The position numbers and the translations under genes were made by a program. Below are positions 1 to 10,504 of a stretch of 64,000 bases of DNA, piece by piece; the first letter of the stretch is position 1; each line of letters begins with the position of its first letter. Below the pieces are notes generated by a model. The model saw only the letters and a list, made by a program, of their open reading frames with translations, made no database searches and had not been told where the DNA came from. The stretch spans positions 2,309,257-2,373,256 of the forward strand of contig OZ038402.1 of the NCBI GenBank assembly GCA_964036045.1, given 5' to 3'. Source of the DNA: Eutreptiella sp. 'Long Island Sound 2002'. Lineage: Eukaryota > Euglenozoa > Euglenophyceae > Eutreptiales > Eutreptiaceae.

Positions 1-110
1 CCAGTGGTGCGCTCACCTTTGGGGCTGCCGTTGGGGGGCCCGGGGCTTTTACCCGGACCTCCGGCCCTCCCTGGCTGTTGGCCGGAGGCGTACATTATAC
101 AATATTGTGG
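1..110 (+). repeat. End repeat, inverted copy at 9999-10085
   Basis: The first ~90 bases (starting CCAGTGGTGCGCTCACC) recur in inverted orientation at 9999-10085 with roughly 80% match by eye. The pair encloses 10 kb of arrays and a host gene. It may be the ends of a dispersed element, but no coding capacity or target duplication ties the two ends together. Confidence 0.5.
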
Positions 111-164
111 TTCTTTCAGTGACGTACGTACATTACTTGATACATACACATCGAAGACATATAA

Positions 165-660
165 GCTCCTGGGGGGATGGCGCCCCCCCTTGGTTCCATA
201 GACGGGTGAAAATCATTGAACCCATAAAACCTTCGTACTGTGCCAGCTCCTGGGGGGGATGGCGCCCCCCCTGGTTCCTTCGACGGGTCGTGACAAATAA
301 GTTGGGGCATGGGGGGCCTCCCCTTAGTTCATCTTTCCTCCCCACGTGGGATTCCCGGTCGTGGGGTGACATCGGGGGGCCTCCCCTTCTTTCAAACGTC
401 CTCAAATGTGGTTGCGCCTACGGCGGCGCACCCCTTCTTTCACACACTCGTCGAAGTGGAAAAAGGCACCGGGGGACCTCCCCTTCGTTCAGGTCACTGG
501 GAGGGGATGGCGCCCCTCCGCGATTAAGACCGGGGGGCCACCCCTTCTTCCATAACCATTTCCGGGCACCAGGGGGGAAATGACTCCCCTCCGCGGCGCA
601 GTCTCCCCTTACTCCATCTCCATGTTTCCCATGTCCAGGGGGTCTCCCCTTATTTCAAGG
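165..660. repeat. Degenerate GC-rich repeats
   Basis: Imperfect repeats of about 60-80 bp built around a G-run and C-run pair (GGGGGGATGGCGCCCCCC) that can fold back on itself. Open frames across it are repeat artefacts. No gene is seen from 661 to 1140. Confidence 0.5.
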
Positions 661-1145
661 CGCAGCCGAAACCAGAAGAAGGTACCCTAGCCCCGGCGCA
701 GTGAGCACCGTAGCGGTAGGCGCGGGACCCTCCCCCGGTCTCGGTGCGCAAAATCCTCGTAGTCGCCGTCCGAGGCATTGAGGATTAACCCCAGGCCCGG
801 CTGGGCGTTCCCGTCCGCGGTCCCCAGCCGTGATGAATCTGTGCAAAGACACACGGCGTCATGGGTTGGGGCAAAAGGGGGAAACACATGTGCCCCTGAG
901 AGGGCTGGGCCGCAGGGAGACCCGGGACTCTCTTGCTTACCGCCACCCCCCGGTGGAGCCCGCCCTGTGCCATCGTGGCTGACCCACGGTGGCCGGCGAG
1001 GGGTGGGGCGCGTGATCCCGTGACCCGGCCGCCGCGGCTGGACCAGGTCAACCCCCAGATTGCGTGTTAGCCCGGGGGGACCCCCCCCCTGGTTTCACCC
1101 CCACACCACGGTGAGGTCACGCGCCCCTGGGCAGCAGTGGGGGCA

Positions 1146-1687
1146 CCAACACCAACATCAACACCAACACCAACACCAACAAGAACACCAACACCAACAA
1201 GAACACCAACACCAACACCAACACCAACACCCACAACACACAACACCAACACCAACATCAACACCAACACCAACACCAACACCACACAACACCAACACCT
1301 ACACCAACACCATCATCAACACCAACACCAACACCACACAACACCAATACCAACAGGAACACCAACACCAACACCAACAACACACAACACCAACATCAAC
1401 ACCAAAACCAACACCAACACCAACACCAACACCAACAAGAACACCAACACCAACACCAACACCAACACCAACACCAACAAGAACACCAACACCAACACCC
1501 ACAACACACAACACCAACACCAACACCAACAAGAACACCAACACCAACAAGAACACCAACACCAACACCAACACTAACACCAACACCAACACCAACACCA
1601 ACACCAACACCAACACCAACACCAACACCAACACCAACACCAACACAGCACAGCACAGCACAGCACAGCACAGCACAGCACAGCACA
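1146..1687. repeat. (CCAACA)n hexamer array, (CACAG)n tail
   Basis: About 500 bp of hexanucleotide CCAACA with scattered AAGAAC and CAACAC variants, ending at 1645-1687 in a pentanucleotide CACAG block. The apparent Thr/Asn/Gln-rich and Val/Leu-rich proteins in both strands are array translations. Confidence 0.9.
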
Positions 1688-2026
1688 GGGGTCTATAGGT
1701 TCCACATTTACTCCGCTCACTTGCAACAAGTTTTCCTTCACAACTTTGCAGCTGGGCAGCTTAACGTTGGTGGTGGCGGCCGTACTCCTCTAGTTCCAGG
1801 GATTGTCCAGAGCCCCACAGGCAGACACAGCAATTCCCATCCCGTGACACACTTTTGCGGGCTTGAGAACTGCCGATGGTGCTTTGGTTGCTTTGGGCTT
1901 GAGGTCCACTTCTTTGGGCTTCTCATTCAGGGATCCTTCTTTGGGCTTCTGATTCAGAGAGCCTGCACATCCTAAAGGCAGAGGCGAGTGCACAGGCCAG
2001 AGGGGAGCGAGAGGGTCTGAACAGGT

Positions 2027-2386
2027 CTCCACACCCCCCCACACCCCTCCACACCCCTCCGCACCCCTCCACACCCCTCCATCCCTCCAAAACGATCCAC
2101 ACCCCTCCACACCCCTCCACACCCCTCCACACCACACCACACCCCTCCAAAACCCTCCTAAACGCTCCACACCCCTCCACACCCCTCCACACCCCTCCAC
2201 ACCCCTCCACACCCCTCCACACCCCTCCACACCCCTCCACACCCCTCCACACCCCTCTACACCCCTCTACACCCCTCCAAAACGCTCCACACCCCTCCAC
2301 ACCCCTCCACACCCCTCCACACCCCTCCACACCCCTCCACACCCCTCCACACCCCTTCACACCCCTCCACACCCCTCCACACGTTC
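2027..2386. repeat. (ACACCCCTCC)n decamer array
   Basis: About 35 copies of a 10-bp unit ACACCCCTCC with a few variant units (AAAACGCTCC, AACGATCC). From 2387 to 4720 I see no supportable gene, only GC-rich sequence with several G or C runs of 10 or more bases (for example 3070-3090, 3205-3220 and 3371-3381). Confidence 0.9.
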
Positions 2387-4724
2387 CAGCCGAAGCTGCC
2401 GATGCGCATGCCGATGCAATGGCACGGGGCCATGCGGGGAGGAAAGGTGGTAGGGCATCGCCGCTCGGGGGGTAGCTGGACCGCGCAACCTGTCGTGCGA
2501 GCAAATCGTTCGGTCCCCGCTCCCTTTACCAGTTCCTTTGGCGGCGACAGGCGTTCACCCCCGACAGTACGGGGTCAGCCCCGACGCCGGTGATTGGAGG
2601 GGGCGATTCATCGCCGGCAACGGGCACGGACCGCGCAAAGGAGGGGCGGCGTGCCGCACCGGGACGGGGGGAGGTACCTGCAGCCCCGTTGCCCTCCGCT
2701 TTGGGGCCTGGCGGAGGCTCCTGTGGCTTGGGGCGACCGCACTGCGTGTCCGCCAGCGTCTGCATATCTGCACGAGGGGAGGGTGCGGGATACCGCCCAA
2801 TGCCTCACCGCCGGGGACGACCCCCCACAAGACGACGCGCCGCAGCCCAACGGCTCGACGACAACCTCCACACCTCTCACGACAATCCTACCCAACAATG
2901 CCCCGCAACGCTCGACAAACCCTGACACACCTGCGGGGAAGGATGTATTAGAGGAGAGGAGGGGGGGTGGGGGAGGGGGGTCTGAGACCCAAAAGTGTGT
3001 GTACCAAAAATGGCCCGACCAGATTTTCCCGATGATAAATTTCGTTTTGTCCCGCGATGGTCACTTTGGTCTGGGGGGGGGGGTCCAGAGGGGGGGGGGG
3101 GGTGACCTAACTAAAAAATAGACAAATGTAAACCAGAGGTAGTGCACTCCACAGTCAGGCATAAGTGCATCTTTATTCTCTATGCCAAACCTGGTCCAGA
3201 GGGTGGGGGGGGGGGGGGTCCTCCTGTGGTTGTCAGCCGTTCTGCTGCATCCTTGCCTGCGGCACAACCGTACATAACCGCCCGCCGTCCTGCAACCCAT
3301 CCTTCGCCACCCCCCACAACCCCCAACAACCACTCGGGCTGTCATGCTCGTGCCGCACAGACCAGGCGCCCCCCCCCCCCCAAAAGCCCATGCTCAGGGT
3401 CCACATCGGCCCCATCCCCTACCTGCCAGACGACGATGAACCCCAATCCCTGTTCTCTACCGCTCGGGGAGCGCCTGCAGGGCGCGCTTGCGACAGCCAC
3501 GGCGTCAAGGCCTCGCTGCTGCTGGCAACCCGACCCAGGACCGCGACTTGCGACTCAAAAGTGGCGCATCTGAGCCGCGAAAGATGTGAACAAGGACCAG
3601 CGGCTGAGTCGCAGCGACGACGTTCCGCAACAGACTGTCGCGTGCGCCCCGCCACGCCCCCTCCACCGGGCGGCTGGAAATCCGCAGCACGAAACTGACG
3701 GAAAGTGGCGGTCCTCAAAACCGTGCAGTTCCAAACGCCTCCTTCTCCCGGCAAGCGCAAGCCGCAGACTTCCACGTCTGCAGCACATCTGCGCAAAGCA
3801 GTCTACCGTCGCCGCATCTGTTCACGGATCGTTTTGTGGTCAGAGCACCGCCGCGTCACATTCGCGAACCCCTTTTCCTCCAAACACAAGGGCCTGGGGG
3901 GGAGCACGGGACGCAGCGCGCGCGCGCGCGGCGCACAACTATCGGGGCAACCGCGGGCAGGCGCACAGGTGCGTTCTGCCTGCTGTCTTTGATGCCCCGC
4001 AGTGTGTTCTTGCGGGGAGGGGAGGGGTGTGATTCGGCCAGTCCCGGGATCATCACCTGAAGAGGTGTGCGTGGTGTGCGCGCGGGGCACGTACTCCCCC
4101 AATGTGCGCTGCCCGTGTCCACCCGTCTCCCCCGATGTCCGGCAGGAGTCACCGAGTTTCCTTTGGAACCACCTCCCCGGACCAGGCACCACTCAGAAAT
4201 ACCCGCCCCTCTCACCTGCTGCCCTCAGTAGGACGCACAACCCAATGGAACGCAAACCCCACGCGATCATGCCCGACCTGCTGGACACAGGCTTATCCTT
4301 GCGCCCAGCCCCAAGCAGACCTTCAGGCGGTGCGACTGCGTGTGCGCTTGAAGTCACACTTTTTGGTCATGGGACTCACACATGTTCACACAGTTTTTTT
4401 GTAACATGGGATGCACATGACACACACAACCGCGCAGGTCCACGTGCACAAACCGACATGCCAACGAAGGTTGATCTGTTGACACCATCGCTCCAATATG
4501 GAGACGACGGCCCCGGCTCAGCCAACAAAGCGTGGCACAGAATCACACCGTGCGGCTGTGGTAAGGGGAGGGTCGCTAAGCCCCGTCAGGTGGTGCAGCA
4601 GAGGCCCGGTACTGCCCACCATCTCCATCCCCCGTGGAGTGGCTCACCACTACTTCGTTATCGAGGATGTTGACGTTGGAAGAGAGGGGCCATATGTCAA
4701 AGTGTTGAGGCGCAAGTGCACGCA

Positions 4725-4905
4725 CGACCACAACCACAACCACGACCACAACCACAACCACAACCACAACCACAACCACAACCACGACCACAACCGCAAC
4801 CACAACCACAACCACGACCACAACCACAACCACAACCACAACCACAACCACAGACCACAACCACAACCACGACCACAACCACAACCACAACCACGACAGC
4901 CACCA
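4725..4905. repeat. (CCACAA)n hexamer array
   Basis: About 30 copies of a hexanucleotide with CGACCA variants. It lies downstream of the last recognisable exon of the minus-strand gene at 5078-8850. The translated Pro/Gln and Val-rich frames are artefacts. Confidence 0.85.
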
Positions 4906-5077
4906 CAATCGAACATGAATTTGACGGTCATCACATGTGCGCACGCTTGTCATTTGCGGGGTTCACACGTGTTCAAACTTTTCGTTTGTGGGATGCAACG
5001 GATTCACAGAGGCAAAATAGTGGGATGCGCGCTAACTGCAAGTCCGGCCCCAACTCTCCGCTCTGCAGCCAGCATAC

Positions 5078-5874
5078 CATTCCCTGACTCGTCCTCGCGG
5101 TCCACCGTCACTGTGTGCTTCAGGATGGTCTTGCGGCCCATGATCCGCTTCAGCGCCGTCGTTGTGCGGACCTCGATGCGCGCGGTCTGCAGGTTGTTTG
5201 GGCCTGCAACACGATGGGGCGTGACGCACGGTGCTGGCCGGTGCCGGTGGTTGCCACTCACCGCCACTCACCGCCACGGCGGCCAGGGCGGATTCTTGAC
5301 ATACCCTCGACCAACACGGTCAATGAGCTCCTTGGGGAGCTGAACTTCCACGTGGGCGGCTCCTGCACGCCTCCTACAGCGAGGATGAGCTCGTGCCGTG
5401 GCTAGTGAGCAAGATTCCTAAGCCCCTGTGGACAGAATGCCGCTCAACAGAGCAGGAAAAAACCCGCACCCACACCTACGCGGATCTGGCACTCCTCCCA
5501 TGCCCGTGCCCCTTTTGTGCAGCGGCCGTTGCTGCTTGGGTCGCTGGCCGGGTGCTGCTTTGTGCAGCGGGCATCGTTCATTGGCGGATCCGGTGGGATT
5601 CATTGCGAGGCCCTCCATTGCCGGATGGTGGTTGGTTTTGTTTTGTTTGGCCAGCCACGCGTGGGCGCACCACATGGAGGACGAACGAAGGGAAGGGATG
5701 CCACCTTAAGAGAAGATCGGTGGTGTCCTGGGGGCACCAGTACAACCCTGGCCAAAGTGTCTCGTACAAAACAAAACAACACAAAATCAGGCCTGTGCCA
5801 TGCCCACACCCACGCCCACGCCCCCCCCCCTCATGCCCATGACCACACCGATGCCCATGCCCATGCCCCCGCCT

Positions 5875-5925
<51 letters not shown>

Positions 5926-6660
5926 TAGCGCCCCTTAGCGCCCTGCACTGGCTGTGCAGGAGCGAATTGTCAAGCCATGTCGTCGGGAGAGTCCGGTATA
6001 TGAGGTACTGATACCCCAGGGAAACAAAACAGGGTTGGCGCCGGGATGGAAACCCTGAGGGTCAACAATGCCTATGGCGGCTCTGTTTTGTTTTCAAGGA
6101 GAGCTGGACTGCCTAAGCACACCACACGACCATCACAGCAGGTCCTAGGCCGAGCAGCAAGTAGGCCCCTCAGGTGAAGAACCCCCACGAGGCAGGAGGC
6201 AGTTAGTGACGGCACGAAACCCAAGGGTTTCCCTAGCAACTAGGCTAGGGCGGCTTGTGAGGCTACAAAGCGTTCAAGTAGGATGCCCGTAGCCAGAGGC
6301 CCAGGTGGCACCGACCCGGTAGGTGGTAATGGGCCTGACATTGGCACCTACCATAGGTGCAAACTATGGAGATCCTCTAAACCCACCGACCAAGTAGAGG
6401 GGGACAAGGCCAGAGTGGAGAACAACCCCCAAACAGGATTCCCAGAAACCTAGAGAGGGAGTCAGCGCCCATGGAGGTAGTACCCCCCGATGTCACTCCC
6501 CAGCCACAAGCTGAGAAAGGAAGTACATGAACTCATACCCACAGGTGTGGATGCCCCATGGCAATGGGATGCGAGCTTTGAGAGCTCATGCCCACGCCCC
6601 CCCTCATGCCCATGCCCATGTGCCCCCCCTCATGCCCATGCCCATGCCCATGCCCCCCCT

Positions 6661-6709
<49 letters not shown>

Positions 6710-8850
6710 CCCCTCATCCCCGTGTCAATATCTTACCCACTGTCAACCGCCATCAGTTCATCGCGCATCGTCGACTGCCGTTGAGGGCCTGCCCCCAACG
6801 AAACAGAAGATAAAGAGAGCCACCGCGTGTTCCGGACCCCCCCCCACACGGGGGCTGAAGGCACACCGGTTGTCATCACCAAGTCTCCTGAGCGAACGGG
6901 GTCCTTCGTGTACGTCAGGTGCCGCGCCAGGCAGACCCGCGACACGCCCTCTCCGATGCCTTTCATAATGAGGAACTGCGGCTTGACAAAGACGGTGGCT
7001 GGGTCAGGGGGCTCGTCATCGGACACGGGCACCTGTGCAGCATTGCAAGCACACCTCAACACACAAACACGCACATAACCGACAGTAACCGCCCCCGACC
7101 GCTTCAGCAACCTCCTCCAACCGCCTGTCTAACCGCCTCTAAGGTCCCTTCCCTTCTAGTGCACCCCACCCCCCCCCCGTTGCACACAGGGGCGCTCCTA
7201 ATAGAGTGACCCCGCCCACGCACGGACCACTGCCTCCTCCACGACCGCAAAGGCCTGTCAGGCCCCTTGTTACCCCCGTACCTCAAACACATGCCCGGCG
7301 GATGTGGTCAAACACGGAGGAGGAGGAGCAGGAGGCATAGCACACCGGGCCCTGCACCCATCATGGGCACCAGCTCTGTGTCTCACTTGTGGCCACGGGT
7401 GTCCCCAGATGTGTGTCATGGTGGCCCCCTTCTGCGTCAGTCAGCAAGCGCCACCGAGGGTGGGTGCTTCCTGCGCGCCGCAGGGGACGAAACGCCGTGG
7501 AAAATTTGTTCAGCCCTGTTGGCGGGATGATCCCCAGACCACTATCTGCCAGAACCCTGGGGGGGGGGGGGGCTGCCCCCCTGACAACCCTGGGGGGGAG
7601 GGGGGACTGCCTGGGGACTGCATACAAAGACCCACACCACCCTGCACACTTGGCACACCTTCTTCTCCCGCTTCTCCTTCTCCTCTGCTACAATCTCCTT
7701 TTCCTCTTTGGCAAGCGCCTCAGGCACAGCCCTCACCCGCTGCACCACCTCCTGAAGGTCAGCCTTCCATCCCAGCTGCTCCGCCAATTGCTGCACCACG
7801 TCGTCACAGCGGCCTGTGGCAAGACACGTCTTCGGATTACGGTGCGTGGGCTGGGCTGGGGTGGGGTGTGCTGTGGTGTGGTGTGCTGTGGTGTAGTGAG
7901 TGTGATGCCAGGTCGGGTGGTGTGGAGGAGGAGGAGGAGGAGGAGCGCCTGCCGCGGTCCCATGGATGATGGGCCTTGGCGTCGTCCCCCGGGGGTCCCG
8001 CGCAGACCAGCCAAGGGAGTCCTCCGTCTTACCTCCGCAAGAGCAAGACGGATCTCACCGCACACCTGAGGACGGGGTGGTGTGGTGTGGTGTAGGGTGG
8101 GGTGGGGTGGGGTGGGGTGGGGTGGTGTTTGGTGGTGTGGGGTGGGGTGGGTTTGTGGTGTTTGGTGGGGTGGGGCGGGGTGGGATGGGGTGGGGTGGGG
8201 TGGGGTGGGGTGGGGTGGGGTGGGGTGGGGTGGGGTGGTGTTTGGTGGGGTGGGGTGGGGTGGGGTGGTGTTTGGTGGTGTGGGGTGGGGTGGGGTGGGG
8301 TGGTGTATGGTGGGGTGGGGTGGGGTGGCGCCCATTAGGTGCCCATTAGGCGCCCATTAGGTGCCCATTAGGCGCCCATTAGACACCCTCTAGGCGCCCA
8401 TTATGTGCCCAAAGAGGGCGCCAAACCAGGCGCCCAACGGGTGCCTAATGGGCGCCTAATGGGCGGTTGGGGTGGGGTAGTGTTTGGTGGTGTGGGGGTT
8501 GGGGTGGGGCGGGGTGGGGGTGCCCAAAGCGGTGGACAACCAAGGAGACTGCCGCCGTTGGTGGTAGTGGTGGTGATGGTGTTCATGCCGGGCGAGGGTG
8601 GCATTGTTGTCAGCCCGCATCGTTCACGACCCACAGTGACACAAACCTGCCTTCCCAACCCTCAGCTGCACACACCTTTCTCCACAACCATTGGGTGGAT
8701 CATGGCCTCTTCCTGCATTGACGGACTGCACTTCTCCCACACTTCTTTTTCCAGGCCACAGAATTGCTCCACTGCCTCATCGTTGATCAGCAGACAGGGT
8801 ACACTGTGCAAATGGCGCCGCAGATTCACCACGCAGACCACCACCGCACC
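5078..8850 (-). CDS. Unrecognised spliced host gene, five in-phase exons
   Basis: Five minus-strand exons fit together with GT-AG borders and matching phases: about 8850-8676 (phase 1 end), 7813-7659 (ends phase 0), 7032-6880 (51 codons), 5362-5305 (ends phase 1) and 5203-5078 (ends phase 1). The first exon reads LRRHLHSVPCLLINDEAVEQ. The second is charged and coiled-coil-like (Glu/Lys-rich end). The third contains VFVKPQFLIMKGIGEGV. The fifth contains RIEVRTTTALKRIMGRK and HTVTVDREDES. I do not recognise the family. The five-way phase agreement across unrelated intron lengths is the main argument that this is real. The 5' and 3' ends are not found: a pentanucleotide array precedes exon one, and a hexamer array follows the last exon. 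Introns carry a MITE fragment (7076-7172), GGGGT arrays and a 660-bp insert in a CCCATG array. Confidence 0.55.
5806..6717. repeat. (CCCATG)n arrays split by a ~660-bp insert
   Basis: Hexamer CCCATG arrays at 5806-5925 and 6580-6717 flank about 660 bp of unrelated non-repetitive sequence (5926-6580), as if one array had been interrupted by an insertion. The insert has no open frame of note and no clear terminal repeat. It may be a fragment of a non-LTR or other transposon, but nothing in it identifies the class. It lies inside an intron of the minus-strand gene at 5078-8850. Confidence 0.55.
7076..7172 (-). mobile_element. MITE fragment (copy 4)
   Basis: Partial copy, in reverse orientation, of the ~215-bp element seen complete at 29882-30096 and 32235-32449. 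It shares the stretch around GGCGGTTGGAGGAGGTTG and GGTTACTGTCGGTTA, plus one degenerate terminal repeat (CCTTCTAGTGCA). It lies in an intron of the minus-strand gene, ending 42 nt upstream of the 3' splice site at 7034-7033. Confidence 0.6.
8094..8330. repeat. (GGGGT)n pentamer array
   Basis: Pentanucleotide GGGGT interrupted by GTGTTTGGT variants. The Gly/Trp-rich frames are artefacts. It lies in the first visible intron of the gene at 5078-8850. Confidence 0.9.
8331..8466. repeat. 11-bp repeats in opposed orientation
   Basis: Tandem copies of CGCCCATTAGG/TGCCCATTAGG at 8331-8375 are followed at 8440-8466 by inverted copies (CCTAATGGGCG). The two blocks could pair as a long hairpin with about a 65-nt loop. 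No gene lies within. Confidence 0.6.
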
Positions 8851-8869
8851 TCACTACCCCACCCCACAC

Positions 8870-8992
8870 CACACCACACCACACCACACCACACCACACC
8901 ACACCACACCACACCGCACCGCACCGCACCGCACCGCACCGCACCACACCACACCACACCACACCACACCACACCACACCACACCACACCCT
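8870..8992. repeat. (CCACA)n array with a CCGCA block
   Basis: Pentanucleotide array in which the unit changes from CCACA to CCGCA (8921-8944) and back to CCACA. From 8993 to 9998 no gene can be supported; the sequence is GC-rich with a long C run at 9276-9290. Confidence 0.85.
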
Positions 8993-10504
8993 GAGTACTC
9001 CCCAGCTCTACCCATGGGCTGGGTGCCGGGTGCGAAGCCCCGGACGACAGGGCCCGGGCACTGCCAATAGGCGGTGTACTAACAGTGTCGGGTGCGCGCA
9101 CGTCCCAGTGCCAAGCACCATCCCCAGGGACCCCGCGGCCCCTAGTACCGGCCGCCTTGGCCCTGGGAACGGTCAGCGACCCCCAGTAGAGGACGGCTGA
9201 CCTAGCCTCCCCCTCCTCTCCTCCCCTACGCGCCCGCCCATGCACCGGGCCCACACTGGAGCCCAGACATGCGCCCCCCCCCCCCCCCCGCGCACCTGCC
9301 CCAGCCCCCCCACAGCCGCCCCTGCGCGCGCCCCGGTGGCCCATCCCCCCTGCGCCGCCTCCTCTCCTCGCCCCCTGCTGCCGCACCCGCCCCAAAACCC
9401 TCCCTGCCCATGCCCCTCTCACAGGCTGGCAGCGCCCGTGCGGCGCGCCTCCAGGGCCCCGCATCGGCGGCCGGCCGCGTGAACAACTGGGCCCGGAGGC
9501 GCCACCGAGGAGGCTCCAGTGCGGGGTCTTCATGGCAAGCGTCCAGGTGTGCAGGTGGGAAGGGCCCCGGAGGGTGCATGTGGGGGCCCCCGCCCTAGCA
9601 GAGGCGCGGTGCCTGGAAGCTGGCCTGGGGGTCCCGGGGCCACAGGAGCAGAGGAGCAGGTCAAAGGCACTGCAGATGCAGTCACTTTCAGAAAGAGTCC
9701 ACAATGTGCAGGCTGGACCTGCTGACTGGTTCTGCGAGGTGACTACTGCCCAGTGCACTGACTGTCAGTGCAAAGAGATTAAGAGATTTGGCCAAGCGTG
9801 GGTAAACGGCAGGAGCGACTATGACACTCTTGAGGTAGCTGAATGCCTCGCCGACTGATTTTTAACGCACACGAATAGAAGCAGAGGATAGACGAAAATT
9901 GGATTGAGAATGCCCCCCAGGGCACCCGTCCGGCTGGACGCCCCGGTAAGGGTATCCAACATCCTTTGAGGTACGGTATAAGGCCCCCCGGCCACCACCC
10001 CGGCGCCAACACCAGGGAGGGCGTCCGGGAGGGGTAATAGCCCCCGATCCCCCAAAGGCAGCCCCAAAGGTGAGCGCACCACTGGAGGGGCATGTCTGCG
10101 GGGTAAACAAATGCGCTGAGTAAAACCCTAATGTAATAATTAGTGCCTACTGCCATAAGTAATGCTTAACCGGGTAAAACGGCCCTCTCCCGGTGCCGGT
10201 TTAGTGCGCAGCCCCCAGAGCCGGACCCGACCGGCCGTACTGAGGCGAGCCCAGAAATGGGTATGGCAGGCCAGACTTTAAGTGCTGGTAGCCACGCCTC
10301 AGTACACTCCGTGGGCTCATAAGGCCCACGGGGGCCCCAAACACCGTTACGTTCGGGAGTTAAGCCCCGGCGGTGTTTGGGGTTGTTCCTGGTTAAGAGG
10401 ACTCACGTTGAGTCCCAGATACTGTTACCCCGGGGTTATGACCCCCGGTACTGCCTGCTTACTTGCCTGCTGCTGCTAAGAGGTAGGAGGGAGTACCCAC
10501 GGGT

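Noticed and set aside
8033-8065. 33-nt mini-exon (VCGEIRLALAE) with perfect GTAAGA donor
   Set aside because: Its phase conflicts with both neighbouring exons, which join correctly to each other without it.
10200-10400. 5S rRNA-like stretch (GTTCGGGAGTTAAGCCCCGG)
   Set aside because: Only a short resemblance; the conserved 5S internal control region and terminal stem are not found.
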